64,000 nt of DNA from Bradyrhizobium erythrophlei (GCF_900142985.1 NZ_LT670849.1:3720001-3784000), one strand, 5' to 3'. Positions 8,981 through 18,153 are shown, counted from the first letter of the stretch. Notes: generated by a model not told the origin, from the letters alone. Numbers and translations: made by a program.

Positions 8981-9970
8981 ATGCGACGGCGCGAATTCAT
9001 TACCCTGCTTGGCGGCGCGGCTGCATGGCCGCTTCCGGCGCGCGCGCAGCGGCCTGACCAACTACGCCGCGTCGGCGTCCTCATGGGTTTAGCCGAAGAC
9101 GATCCTGACTCGAAGGCGCGTCTGGGGGCATTCCGGCAGGGACTAGAGAAGCTCGGTTGGTCCGAGGGCCGTAATATCCACCTCGAAGTCCGCTTTGCAC
9201 TCCCTGCCGATGAGCAGCGAGCACAGATGCTGGCGAAGGAGCTACTCGCGGTCAGTCCCGATGTGGTCGTGGCGCAGACTACAGCACTTACTGCCGCTTT
9301 CCGACGAGAGAGCCGAAATGTTCCGATTGTATTCATCGCTGTTGGCGACCCGATCGGCGCGGGCTTCATCGCCAACCTGGCGCGGCCGGGCAGCAATCTT
9401 ACGGGCCTGACCCTGTATGACGGCAGTGTCGCCGGAAAGTGGCTGGAAATGCTGAAGGAGATCGACCCGCGCGTCACGCGCGCCGCTTTCATCATCAACC
9501 CAAAGACCAGCTCCTTTCCGCTTCTTGCGCGTGAAACCGAAACCATGGCCCAGTCGCTGGCGATCGAGTTGACCTTGAGCACCATCGAGAACGCTGGTGA
9601 CATTGCGCGCGTCATTGAGTCCTTCGCCAGTTTACCAAACGGCGGCCTGGCCTTTCCGCCGAATGCGACCACCACTGCTAATCGTGACCTCGTCGTCGCG
9701 CTGGCGGCGAGGTACCGTTTGCCTGCCGTGTATGCATGGCGCGAGTTCGTCACGGCTGGCGGCCTCTTGTCCTACGGAACCAACTTCGTAGAGCTATTCC
9801 GGCAAGCAGCGCCCTACGTTGATCGCATTTTGCGCGGCAGCTTGCCCGCGGAGCTTCCGGTGCAGACGCCGACCAGGTACGAAATGGTCCTGAATCTCAA
9901 GACTGCGAAGGCGCTCGACTTGAACGTGCCCGCCGGCCTATTGGCGGCCGTTGACGAGGTCATTGAGTAG
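8981..9970 (+). CDS. Substrate-binding protein, PF04392 (ABC_sub_bind) family, array member 1
   Basis: A 329-aa periplasmic binding protein with a twin-arginine-like signal (MRRREFITLLGGAAAWP, cleavage after ARAQ). The mature protein has two Rossmann-like lobes: RRVGVLMGL, a GLEKLGWSEGRNI block, PDVVVAQTT, PIVFIAVGDPIGAG, RPGSNLTGL, and the closing GGLLSYGTNFVELFRQAAPY and PTRYEMVLNLKTAKAL motifs common to all array members. It ends DEVIE. No permease or ATPase is nearby. Stand-alone members may present ligands to sensors rather than to a transporter (inference). Confidence 0.88.
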   Translation: MRRREFITLLGGAAAWPLPARAQRPDQLRRVGVLMGLAEDDPDSKARLGAFRQGLEKLGWSEGRNIHLEVRFALPADEQRAQMLAKELLAVSPDVVVAQTTALTAAFRRESRNVPIVFIAVGDPIGAGFIANLARPGSNLTGLTLYDGSVAGKWLEMLKEIDPRVTRAAFIINPKTSSFPLLARETETMAQSLAIELTLSTIENAGDIARVIESFASLPNGGLAFPPNATTTANRDLVVALAARYRLPAVYAWREFVTAGGLLSYGTNFVELFRQAAPYVDRILRGSLPAELPVQTPTRYEMVLNLKTAKALDLNVPAGLLAAVDEVIE

Positions 9971-10016
9971 GGCCGGGTTCTATAGTGCAATTGCTGCACC
10001 TGCTCGCGGCAGGAAG

Positions 10017-10125
10017 TGGCACGAAACGGACCAGCGAGGTCGGTGCGTCAATGTCCGTTGATCGGGGTAGACCGGAAGTGGCAAGCCCAAGGTCAGAACG
10101 ACGCGATTGGACCCGCTTCGGACAT
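10017..10125. repeat. Dispersed intergenic repeat, copy R2
   Basis: Second well-preserved copy of the family (see 8788). It lies between array members 1 and 2, about 100 bp before the second start. Confidence 0.7.
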
Positions 10126-10129
10126 CGGT

Positions 10130-10221
10130 GACCGCCAAAGATATTTCACCAGACCGCTCCCCACACCTACCAGATATCGAAAGTAGAGCGCACACTGCCA
10201 CATCTGATCCGAGGGGCGGTC
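10130..10221 (+). promoter_or_regulatory. Leader shared with the 16107 gene
   Basis: This 92-bp leader and the one at 16013-16106 share GATATCGAAAGTAGAGCGCA followed by CACTGCC, plus AAAGATA, GACCG, CCCCA and GAGGGGCGG before the ATG. The conservation continues into the signal-peptide codons, then is lost. A common promoter and 5' UTR for both two-gene units is likely. Confidence 0.6.
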
Positions 10222-11235
10222 ATGAAGCGGCGCCAGTTCATCACACTCATCAGCGGCGCGGCAACGGCTTGGCCGGTTGCGGCGCGGGCACAGCAGCAGC
10301 CGACGCCCCTGAAGCCGATGATCTTAAAGCCAATGCCGGTAGTCGGGTATCTATTCGCTGGTTCGCCTGAACAGAGCACCAATCTCCTGTCGGCATTTCG
10401 CAAAGGTCTGAACGAAGCAGGGTATATCGAGGGCCAAAACGTAACTATCGAATATCGCTGGGCGCACGCCGACGACAGCCGACTGCCGGAATTAGTGGCC
10501 GACCTGGTTCGCCAACGAGTGACTGTCATTGTGACCCCGGGCAGCACGCCCGCGGCACTCGCCGCCAAAACAGCGACCACGACAATACCAATCGTATTCG
10601 GGATCGGCTTAGATCCGGTCCGAGTTGGTCTTGTTGATAGTCTCAACCGACCAGGCGGCAATGTTACAGGGGTCAGCTACATCCAGACGGAACTTACGGA
10701 AAAGCGGCTTGGTCTGTTGCATGAACTGTTACCGAAGGCCGCGCGATTTGCTGTACTTGTCAACTCAAGCAATCCGAGTACTGAGCCGGTGGCCAAAGAA
10801 GCCCAGGCCGGAGCCGTTGTCATCGGAGGGCAAGTTGAAGTTTTCACGACCGCCACCAATCGCGACATTGATGCCATCTTCGCAAGGCTTGCAGAGAACC
10901 CTGCTGACGCACTTCTAGTTAACGCTGATCCCTTGTTCTTCACGCGTCGGGTACAACTCGTTGCGTTGGCGGCGCGTCATGCACTGCCCACAATGTATCC
11001 AAATCGCGAGTATGTCGAAATTGGCGGGCTTATGAGCTACGGACCGAAACTTACGGACCAGTTTGGCCAAGTTGGCGTCTACGTTGGTCGTATTCTCAAG
11101 GGCGAGAAGCCCGCCGACCTGCCAGTCATGCTACCGACCGACCTCGAGTTTGTCATCAACCTCCAAACAGCCAAGGTAATTGGCCTGACTGTGCCGCCTA
11201 ACTTGCTTGCCCGAGCCGACGAGGTGATCGAATGA
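10222..11235 (+). CDS. Substrate-binding protein, PF04392 family, array member 2
   Basis: 337 aa with a twin-arginine-like signal (MKRRQFITLISGAATAWP, ARAQQQ), then a short proline-rich linker and the two-lobed binding fold: PVVGYLFAG, GLNEAGYIEGQNVTIEYRW, VTVIVTPGSTPAALAAK, RPGGNVTGV, GGLMSYGPKLTDQF, and RADEVIE at the end. The stop overlaps the next start by 4 bp (ATGA), so members 2 and 3 form a coupled pair. The same pairing is seen for members 4 and 5. Confidence 0.88.
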   Translation: MKRRQFITLISGAATAWPVAARAQQQPTPLKPMILKPMPVVGYLFAGSPEQSTNLLSAFRKGLNEAGYIEGQNVTIEYRWAHADDSRLPELVADLVRQRVTVIVTPGSTPAALAAKTATTTIPIVFGIGLDPVRVGLVDSLNRPGGNVTGVSYIQTELTEKRLGLLHELLPKAARFAVLVNSSNPSTEPVAKEAQAGAVVIGGQVEVFTTATNRDIDAIFARLAENPADALLVNADPLFFTRRVQLVALAARHALPTMYPNREYVEIGGLMSYGPKLTDQFGQVGVYVGRILKGEKPADLPVMLPTDLEFVINLQTAKVIGLTVPPNLLARADEVIE

Positions 11236-12221
11236 GGCGGCGGGAGTTTATCACGCTTGTCGGCGGCGCGGCTGCATTGCCGCTCGCGGCGCAGGCGCAG
11301 GCGCAGCAACAGCCGATGCCGGTGATAGGGTTTCTTCACCTTACATCGCTCGAATCCTCGCGTGAAAAACTCGCCTCTTTTCGTCGAGGGCTAGGTGAAA
11401 TCGGTTACATCGAGGACAGGAATGTGGCGATCGAATACCGGTGGGCGCAAGGTGATAACGGTCGGCTGCCAACGCTGGTCGCCGAACTGGTTAGCCGCCA
11501 GGTATCCGTGATCGTTACACTGGAGAGCACAAAGGGTGCGTTAGCAGCCAAAGCGGCGACCCAAACCATCCCGATCGTTTTTTTGCAGGCCGCCGATCCG
11601 GTACAGATTGGCCTCGTCGACAGTTTCAGCCGACCTATCGGAAATGTCACTGGAATCAATCTCATGGTTGCCGAACAGGCTGGAAAGCGCCTTGAGCTGT
11701 TGCTCGAACTGGTGCCTACGGCCACATCGATCGCTTACCTCCGCGACCCGACCAACCCCGTTTTTGCCGAGAGCGAACTGAAAGTTTTGCAGGCTGCAGT
11801 GCGTGATCATGCACTTCGCCTCCTGGTCGTGAATGCAAGTCGCCCAAGCGAGTTCGAGACGGCATTTGCGGACCTTGTTCAGCAGCGGGCTGACGCTGTC
11901 GTGGTGAGTAGCGCTGTTTCTCTTCTTACCAATCCCGATCAAATCGTCGCGCTCGCATCCCGCCATGCTATGCCAGCGATTTACGCGTGGCGCCCCTCGA
12001 TGACAGTCGGTGGTCTTATCAGCTATGGAACGAATCTTCCTGATGCTTGGCGGCAAGCGGGTGTCTACACCGGCCGGATTCTCAAGGGCGAAAAGCCCAC
12101 CAATTTGCCGGTCTTGCAACCGACGAAGTTTGAACTCATTATAAATCTCAAAACCGCCAAAGCACTCGGACTTACGGTCCCACCGGCTCTACAAGTAGCT
12201 GCCGATGAGGTGATCGAATAG
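11232..12221 (+). CDS. Substrate-binding protein, PF04392 family, array member 3
   Basis: 329 aa, translationally coupled to member 2. Signal MRRREFITLVGGAAALPLAA with three QA(Q) repeats at the cleavage site. Core motifs are PVIGFLHL, GLGEIGYIEDRNVAIEYRW, VSVIVTLESTKGALAAK, GNVTGINLM, GGLISYGTNLPDAWRQAG and ADEVIE. Its first 69 bp plus the preceding 17 bp are identical to those of member 5, although the mature proteins are clearly different. This points to recombination or gene conversion at the leader. Confidence 0.88.
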   Translation: MRRREFITLVGGAAALPLAAQAQAQQQPMPVIGFLHLTSLESSREKLASFRRGLGEIGYIEDRNVAIEYRWAQGDNGRLPTLVAELVSRQVSVIVTLESTKGALAAKAATQTIPIVFLQAADPVQIGLVDSFSRPIGNVTGINLMVAEQAGKRLELLLELVPTATSIAYLRDPTNPVFAESELKVLQAAVRDHALRLLVVNASRPSEFETAFADLVQQRADAVVVSSAVSLLTNPDQIVALASRHAMPAIYAWRPSMTVGGLISYGTNLPDAWRQAGVYTGRILKGEKPTNLPVLQPTKFELIINLKTAKALGLTVPPALQVAADEVIE

Positions 12222-12255
12222 CGACGCTGTTTGTTGGGGTGCATGAGTCCCTCAT

Positions 12256-12352
12256 TGGCACAAAACCGACATGTCGTTGCAGTCGCCGCATGTCGGCTGT
12301 TGGGGGATGAACGGACGTCGATCAGACGTCGCCTGAGGTCCGAGTTTGACCC
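12256..12352. repeat. Degenerate dispersed repeat, copy R3, interrupted by the IS1182 element
   Basis: Begins TTGGCAC-AAAACCGAC and contains GGGGGATGAACGGACG and GTTTGACCC in the family order, but is more diverged than R1 and R2. The IS1182 left end begins directly after GTTTGACCC, so the element appears to have landed in the tail of the repeat. Confidence 0.45.
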
Positions 12353-13909
12353 TGGCTGTGTGAAAACGCAGCGCCGCTGTTATGATTCTCCAGTGATTCT
12401 TGGAGAAATCGATGAGGCGCTTCGTTGAGGAGGCGGATCGTGGGCAATGGACGCTGTTGCCCGGATGCCTTGATGATTTTATTGACGAGAGCAACCCGGT
12501 TCGTGTGATCGACGTGTTTGGCGACGCGCTCGACTTGGCCGAGATGAGTTTCGAAGGGGTAGAGCCGGCAGCAACTGGTCGGCCGTCGTACCATCCCTCG
12601 GTTCTCCTGAAGCTGTACATCTACGGCTATTTGAACCGGCTGCAGTCGAGCCGGCGGCTGGAACGAGAGGCCGGACGCAATGTGGAGGTCATGTGGTTGC
12701 TGGGTCGGCTCGCGCCTGATCACAAGACGATCGCGGACTTCCGCAAAGACAATGGTCTGGCGCTTCGCAAGGTATGTGCGCGCTTTGTCGAACTCTGCCG
12801 TGAAATGGGCCTTCTCGCGACGACGAGCGTTGCCATTGATGGCAGCAAGTTCAAGGCCGTGAACAACCGGGACAGGAACTTCACAAAAGCGAAGGTGGAG
12901 CGGCGACGCGCTCAGCTAGAGGAGAGCGTCGCGCGCTATCTGAGCCAACTCGACACCGCCGACAGGCAGGAGCCGACTGAAGCGCTGGCCGCGAAGGTGA
13001 CAAGGCTCACCGAGAAACTGACGAAACTGAAGGAGGAAATGGGCAAGCTTGCGGTTTACGAGAAGCGGATCCTGGCTTCGCCTGACCAGCAAATCTCTCT
13101 GACCGATCCCGACAGCCGTTCGATGGCAACGAGCGGGCGTGGGTCTGGCGTTGTCGGCTACAATGTGCAGGTCGCGGTCGATACCGATCATCACCTGATT
13201 ATCGCGCACGAGGTAACGAACGCCGGCTCGGACCGGGCACAACTCGCCAACATCGCGTCTCGTGCAAAGGATGTCCTCGGTGTCGAAAAATTAGAAGCCG
13301 TTGCTGATCGTGGCTACTACAGCAGCGAGGAAATCCTTGCCTGCGACAAGGCGGGAATTGCGGTGACGCTTCCCAAGCCGATGACATCAGGTCTTGAGGC
13401 ACGGGGTCGCTTTGGCAAACAGGACTTTGTCTATCTCAGCGACGAGGATGCGTATCGCTGTCCGGCTGGCGAAAAGCTGATCTACCACTACACCAATGAG
13501 GAACACGGGCAGCAGCTACGGCGCTATTGGACTAACGCGTGCCGCGACTGTGCACTCAAAGCTAGCTGCACAACCGGCAAGGAGCGGCGGATTACGCGCT
13601 GGGAGCATGAGCATGTGCTGGAAGAAGTGCAGAGGCGCCTCGACAACAACCCCATGGCCATGCGGCAGCGGCGCGAGACAGTCGAACATCCGTTCGGCAC
13701 GATGAAAGCCCGCATGGGGGCGACGCACTTCCTCACAAAAACGCTTCCAAAAGTAGCCGCCGAGATGGCCCTCTCGGTTCTCGCCTACAATCTGACCCGG
13801 GTAATGAACATCGTCGGGATCAAGCCGCTGATCGCCGCGATCGTGGCCTGAGACACCACTTGGGCCGACTGCCAGGGGCGACATCGCTAAGGCCGTTTTG
13901 ACACGACCA
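12353..13909 (+). mobile_element. IS1182-family insertion sequence with terminal inverted repeats
   Basis: Left end TGGCTGTGTGAAAACG (12353-12368) and right end CGTTTTGACACGACCA (13894-13909) are inverted repeats matching at 13 of 16 positions. They bracket one full transposase gene. The exact outer boundary and any target duplication could not be fixed by eye. Confidence 0.7.
12412..13851 (+). CDS. IS1182-family transposase
   Basis: 479 aa, apparently intact. The N-terminal DUF772-like region has PSYHPSVLLKLYIYGYLN and RRLEREAGRNVEVMWLLG. The DDE core has SVAIDGSKFKAVNNRDRN for the first Asp, VADRGYYS for the second Asp and TVEHPFGTMKARMG for the Glu. A charged coiled segment lies at residues about 160-225. 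A Cys-rich patch (CRDCALKASCTTG) precedes the Glu motif, as usual for the family. ATG at 12412 is chosen for its GGAG 6 nt upstream. Confidence 0.93.
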   Translation: MRRFVEEADRGQWTLLPGCLDDFIDESNPVRVIDVFGDALDLAEMSFEGVEPAATGRPSYHPSVLLKLYIYGYLNRLQSSRRLEREAGRNVEVMWLLGRLAPDHKTIADFRKDNGLALRKVCARFVELCREMGLLATTSVAIDGSKFKAVNNRDRNFTKAKVERRRAQLEESVARYLSQLDTADRQEPTEALAAKVTRLTEKLTKLKEEMGKLAVYEKRILASPDQQISLTDPDSRSMATSGRGSGVVGYNVQVAVDTDHHLIIAHEVTNAGSDRAQLANIASRAKDVLGVEKLEAVADRGYYSSEEILACDKAGIAVTLPKPMTSGLEARGRFGKQDFVYLSDEDAYRCPAGEKLIYHYTNEEHGQQLRRYWTNACRDCALKASCTTGKERRITRWEHEHVLEEVQRRLDNNPMAMRQRRETVEHPFGTMKARMGATHFLTKTLPKVAAEMALSVLAYNLTRVMNIVGIKPLIAAIVA

Positions 13910-14070
13910 AGACCCATTGCAGACCTTGTTAGGACACGCCAAGATTGGGCTTCCATCGGGCGGGCGGAGCTGAAACTGCATTTTGTAGATGACGCCGAGG
14001 TCAAGGGTGGGAAGACTGCGTTCGACCGCCTTTGCGTTTCGTTCCTAACAACAGCAGGCAAGAGGTACAA

Positions 14071-14463
14071 ATGACCGTAACGCTCGCTTCAAACAGGATC
14101 GTGAATCCGCCAGAGCTCGCTTCACACTTCATCGCGGTCAACGATATGCCTTGGTCTCAGACCGATTTTCCCGGCATTGTTATGAAAGTTCTGTATTCCG
14201 ACAAGGCTTCCGGCGCTGCAACGATTATGTTCAAGATGGACCCGGGATCCGTCGTGCCGCTGCACGAACATACGGCTTTGGAGCAGACATATATGTTGTC
14301 CGGCAGTCTGAAGGACGACGAAGGCGAAGTCGGACCCGGCGAATACGTTTGGCGTCCGGGTGGCAACAGGCACATCGCTCATGCCCCCAACGGCGCTGTC
14401 TTCATCTCGTTCTTCCTTAAGCCGAACAAGTTCGACCAAGGCTCTAAGTTTTTCACCGAGTGA
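14071..14463 (+). CDS. Small cupin-domain protein
   Basis: 130 aa, single cupin barrel. Cupin motif 1 is complete: HEH, then Glu three residues on (PLHEHTALEQTYMLSG). Motif 2 is RPGGNRHIAHAPNG with its His. The likely metal ligands are therefore present. It resembles ChrR-type or dihydroxyacetophenone-dioxygenase-type cupins. AGAGGT 5 nt before ATG 14071 decides the start. It lies 106 bp before the LivK-like gene on the same strand, possibly one transcript. Confidence 0.8.
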   Translation: MTVTLASNRIVNPPELASHFIAVNDMPWSQTDFPGIVMKVLYSDKASGAATIMFKMDPGSVVPLHEHTALEQTYMLSGSLKDDEGEVGPGEYVWRPGGNRHIAHAPNGAVFISFFLKPNKFDQGSKFFTE

Positions 14464-14569
14464 TTGCCAGTCCCCGCGGTTGAGAGTTTCCTCTGGTTGT
14501 GACGTGCGGGAAATAAGCCGACTTCGTCCAATGATGAGCCGCTGAGGACACCGATAAAAGGGACGAAAA

Positions 14570-15796
14570 ATGAAACGAAGCGCGAGTGCTATCGCCGTGG
14601 CCGCAGTCCTTGGTGCCGTTGGTGTGACAGGCGCGCTGGCGCAGTCCTCCGACCAAAGTCCCGTGCGGATTGGCGTCTTGGAAGACATGACGGGACCACT
14701 GTCCAGCATCGGAGGGCCTGGAAACGTCGTAGCGGCCCAGATGGCGGTCGAGGATTTTGGCGGCACGGTGCTCGGTCGAAAGATCGAGATCGTTTCTGGC
14801 GACGATCAGAACAAACCTGACGTCGGGCTCGGCATCGTCCGCCGTTGGTTCGACGTCGAAAACGTCAGCATGGTAACGGGCCTCGGCAATTCGGGCGTAG
14901 CCCTCGCAATCCAAAATCTGGCTCGAGAACGCAAGCGCATAGACATCGTCATCGGTGCTGCCGCTCAAGAACTTTCGACAAAACAGTGCTCGCCGACGGG
15001 TTTCCAATGGAACTGGGACGCGCATGCCGTCGCATCGACGGTCGTGAACGGTCTTATGGACGCGACGCAGGCGAAATCTTGGTATTTCCTCACAGTCGAC
15101 TACGCCTTCGGCCATTCCGTCGAACGCGAGGCTACCGCGATCATCAAGGATCGAGATGGTAAGGTAGCCGGTTCTGCTCGGCATCCACTGGGAACCGCGG
15201 ACTTCGCTTCCTTCATGCTGCAAGCGCAGGCCTCGAAGGCGGACGTCGTCGCGCTGGCCAACGTCAGCGCTGATCTCGTGAATTCGGTGAAGGCGTCCAG
15301 GGAGTTCGGGATCGTCGCTGGTGGCCAGAAGCTCGCAGCATTCATCCTGCAGCAGGCCGAGGTTTCCGGACTCGGTCTCGACGTGGCCAAGGGATTGGTT
15401 ACGACCTCAGCATTTTTCTATGGAATGAGCGACGAAACACGTGCATTCGGCGATCGCTTCGCGTCCCGCTTCAACGGACGACTGCCGGGCACGAACCAGG
15501 CCGGAGTTTATTCTGCGGTGCTGCATTACCTCAAAGCCATGCAAGCGGCGGGGACCGATTCGGGCGAGACGGTTGCGATCGCGATGCGGCGTATGCCCGT
15601 GACCGATTTCGTGAATAAAGAGGCGCACATTCGTGCCGACGGTCGTTTGCTCCGCGATCTATTTCTCGTCCAGGTAAAGTCCCCCGAAGAGTCTAAATTC
15701 CAGGGCGATTTTTATAAAGTGCTGGCGAAAGTCGGTCCCGAAAAGGCATTCGCGAAGATAAGTGATGACTGCGTTATCCCGAAGTCAGCGGAATGA
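14570..15796 (+). CDS. LivK-like periplasmic substrate-binding protein (Peripla_BP_6)
   Basis: 408 aa with a signal peptide ending GALAQ. The binding fold is of the branched-chain amino acid/amide type: PVRIGVLEDMTGPLSSIGG, GRKIEIVSGDDQNKPDVG, KSWYFLTVDYAFGHS, AGVYSAVLHYLKAM. It ends with a Cys-containing tail (SDDCVIPKSAE). AAGGGACG precedes the ATG. No LivHMGF transporter genes adjoin it. It is a different family from the PF04392 array around it, but shares the orphan arrangement. Confidence 0.88.
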   Translation: MKRSASAIAVAAVLGAVGVTGALAQSSDQSPVRIGVLEDMTGPLSSIGGPGNVVAAQMAVEDFGGTVLGRKIEIVSGDDQNKPDVGLGIVRRWFDVENVSMVTGLGNSGVALAIQNLARERKRIDIVIGAAAQELSTKQCSPTGFQWNWDAHAVASTVVNGLMDATQAKSWYFLTVDYAFGHSVEREATAIIKDRDGKVAGSARHPLGTADFASFMLQAQASKADVVALANVSADLVNSVKASREFGIVAGGQKLAAFILQQAEVSGLGLDVAKGLVTTSAFFYGMSDETRAFGDRFASRFNGRLPGTNQAGVYSAVLHYLKAMQAAGTDSGETVAIAMRRMPVTDFVNKEAHIRADGRLLRDLFLVQVKSPEESKFQGDFYKVLAKVGPEKAFAKISDDCVIPKSAE

Positions 15797-16106
15797 AGCG
15801 TCACTAGGACGCGTTCCAACGACGGCAGGTCGCAGCGTTTTGTACAACGGCTGTGTCAATGAAATCGAACAAATCGCGGACGCCTCAGTGGCGGACCTAT
15901 GGCGGCTTGTGGCACGAAGCGTTTGCCCTGATCAGGGTCCGCTGCTGGGGGGACAAACGGACGTGGACCCTTCGCTTTTCGAAGACTCACTTTGATCCGA
16001 AGGGGACATCGTCGACCACGAAAGATACTTCGCGGGACCGTCCCCAACGCCTATCGGATATCGAAAGTAGAGCGCACACTGCCGTCGTCTTGTCGGAGGG
16101 GCGGCC
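15797..16106. repeat. Intergenic region with repeat copy R4 and the shared leader
   Basis: Positions 15909-16008 carry a diverged member of the dispersed repeat family (GGCACGAAGCG, GGGGGGACAAACGGACGTGG, then TTTGATCCGAAGGGGACATCG). Positions 16013-16106 carry the leader shared with the 10222 gene. No gene is seen. Confidence 0.5.
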
Positions 16107-17093
16107 ATGAAGCGGCGCGAGTTCATAACACTCATCAGCGGCGCGGCAACGGCTTGGCCGTTCGCTGCTTACGCAGAACAATCTACCCGCATTCGGAAGG
16201 TCGCTGTCATCTTGGGGGTTGCCGACGATACGGAGGGCCATGCCCGGTTAGGTGCCCTCAAGCAAGGCATGGAGACCCTAGGGTGGTTCGAGGGCCGGAA
16301 TGCCCATTTCGATGTCCGGTACACTGCCGCCAACCCCGAAATTATACGTAGCGCAACTTCGGAAATCATGGGTCGTGCCCCTGATGTCATCGTCGCAAAT
16401 ACCAACAAGGTTGTCATAGCGCTTAAACAACAAACCCGCGCGCTTCCAATCGTATTCGTGCAGGTTATTGATCCCGTTACCGCGGGACTTGTTGAAAGCC
16501 TCTCGGCTCCTGGAGGAAATGTCACGGGGTTCATGAGTGCCGACTTCTCTCTCTCCGCCAAATCCGTCGAGACGCTCAAGGAGATTGCGCCCCAAGTGAC
16601 ACGTCTTGCCATGTTGCGCGACTCCACCGATCCCCAATCGATTGGTCAGGCAGCGTCCGTCCAAATGGCCGCGACCTCGCTTGGCATGGAACTCACCTCG
16701 ATTGAAATCGGTGATGCTGACACAATTTCACGAGGGATCGATTTGTTTGCACGGCGGCAGAATGGAGGCCTCGTTGTCACCGCGACGCCGCTTTCGACGG
16801 TTCATCTTGAAACGATTATTGCAGCGGCGGCTAGAAATAAGCTGCCCGCAATCTATCCCTATCGGTATTTTGCGAACCGAGGTGGCCTAATTTCCTACGG
16901 GGCGGATAATCTCGATCTTTGGCGGCGAGCCGCCACCTATGTGGACCGCATTCTAAAAGGTGCAAATCCTTCTGAATTGCCGGTCCAACAGCCGACGAAG
17001 TTTGCCCTCATCATCAATCTCAAAACGGCCAAGGCACTTGACCTCAAGCCGGAACCCACCCTTCTCGCCCGCGCCGACGAGGTGATCGAATGA
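16107..17093 (+). CDS. Substrate-binding protein, PF04392 family, array member 4
   Basis: 328 aa. Signal MKRREFITLISGAATAWP is almost the same as in member 2, but the mature protein is unlike it: VAVILGVADDTEGHARLG, GMETLGWFEGRNAHFDVRY, PDVIVANTNKVVIALK, APGGNVTGFM, GGLISYGADNLDLWRRAATY, RADEVIE. The stop overlaps member 5 by 4 bp (ATGA), repeating the pair architecture of members 2 and 3. Confidence 0.88.
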   Translation: MKRREFITLISGAATAWPFAAYAEQSTRIRKVAVILGVADDTEGHARLGALKQGMETLGWFEGRNAHFDVRYTAANPEIIRSATSEIMGRAPDVIVANTNKVVIALKQQTRALPIVFVQVIDPVTAGLVESLSAPGGNVTGFMSADFSLSAKSVETLKEIAPQVTRLAMLRDSTDPQSIGQAASVQMAATSLGMELTSIEIGDADTISRGIDLFARRQNGGLVVTATPLSTVHLETIIAAAARNKLPAIYPYRYFANRGGLISYGADNLDLWRRAATYVDRILKGANPSELPVQQPTKFALIINLKTAKALDLKPEPTLLARADEVIE

Positions 17094-18073
17094 GGCGGCG
17101 GGAGTTTATCACGCTTGTCGGCGGCGCGGCTGCATTGCCGCTCGCGGCGCAGGCGCAGCAACCTGAACATCCGACCCGGATCGGCTTGCTGCCGTTGGGC
17201 TTCCCGTCAAACTCATACGATCAGTCGCTCGTTGAAGCTCTGCGCCAGGGTATGCGCAAGGTCGGATTGATTGAAAATCGCAATGTGACGATAGACATCG
17301 TGTGGGTCAGCAAGGAGACCGATTTCCCTGACGCCGTTAGGGAGTTGGTGCAGCGGGGCGCGAAACTTTTGGTAACGGCGGGTTCAAGCGCGTCGGCGGC
17401 AGCGAGGCAGTACACTTCGACGATCCCGATCATTTTTGTTTCGGTCGGCAACCCTGTCGGCATCGGACTTGTTCAAGGACTGTCACGCCCAGGTGGCAAC
17501 GCAACCGGTCTTACTGATGTACTTGGAGACTTAAGCAGCAAGTATGTGGACTTCGCCTTGCAGTTGGGTAAGCCGCAAACTCCAGCCTATTATCTTTGGT
17601 ATACTGAATGGCCGGATAGGCAACGACGGCTTCAAGCGACCGAGCGAGCAACCCAATCGGTTGGCGCAAAGCTTCAATCAAGGGGGATTCGCGACCTTGA
17701 CGAAGCAAACGATGTTCTGGCTTCGATGAAGAACGACGGTGCGCGGGTGATCCTCATACAACCCAGTCCGTTCACATATCGTCATCGAAATCAAATCATC
17801 GATTCTGCAATGAACCATGGCCTTGGGACGATATTTTCGTGGTCATTTGCATCGCGAGAGGGCGCGTTGATCGCGTATGGTCCCGATTTCCCCTATATGT
17901 ATCGTCGTGTCGGCGCCTACGTCGAGCAAATCCTCGCAGGTGTAAAGCCCGCAGACCTGCCCGTCGAGGAACCAACCAAGTTTGAGTTGGTCATCAATCT
18001 CCATACCGCGAGAGCACTCGGTCTCGCGATTCCACCGACATTACTTGCCCTCGCCAACGATGTGATCGAATGA
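17090..18073 (+). CDS. Substrate-binding protein, PF04392 family, array member 5
   Basis: 327 aa. The first 23 codons are identical at DNA level to member 3 (identity block 17073-17158 versus 11215-11300). The mature protein then diverges: TRIGLLPLGFPSNSYDQS, IENRNVTIDIVWVSKE, SRPGGNATGLTDVLGDLSS, EGALIAYGPDFPYMYRRVG. It ends ANDVIE. Directly after the stop, the ATGAAGCGGCGGGAGTT of another leader begins and is cut off. Confidence 0.88.
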   Translation: MRRREFITLVGGAAALPLAAQAQQPEHPTRIGLLPLGFPSNSYDQSLVEALRQGMRKVGLIENRNVTIDIVWVSKETDFPDAVRELVQRGAKLLVTAGSSASAAARQYTSTIPIIFVSVGNPVGIGLVQGLSRPGGNATGLTDVLGDLSSKYVDFALQLGKPQTPAYYLWYTEWPDRQRRLQATERATQSVGAKLQSRGIRDLDEANDVLASMKNDGARVILIQPSPFTYRHRNQIIDSAMNHGLGTIFSWSFASREGALIAYGPDFPYMYRRVGAYVEQILAGVKPADLPVEEPTKFELVINLHTARALGLAIPPTLLALANDVIE

Positions 18074-18087
18074 AGCGGCGGGAGTTA
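18070..18087 (+). pseudogene. Truncated leader of a lost array member
   Basis: ATGAAGCGGCGGGAGTT is the invariant start of these binding-protein genes. It sits in the usual 4-bp overlap with member 5 and then runs into unrelated sequence. It marks a deleted or displaced next member. Confidence 0.6.
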
Positions 18088-18153
18088 GGGACAAGCTGCC
18101 ATGCTGGGTTCGGCATGTGATCACCGCAATCCCACTCAGAACGGGAGGATAAA

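Noticed and set aside
8788-12352. Possibility that the dispersed repeats are a CRISPR array
   Set aside because: Copies are about 110 bp, imperfect and over 1 kb apart; no regular spacers and no cas genes.
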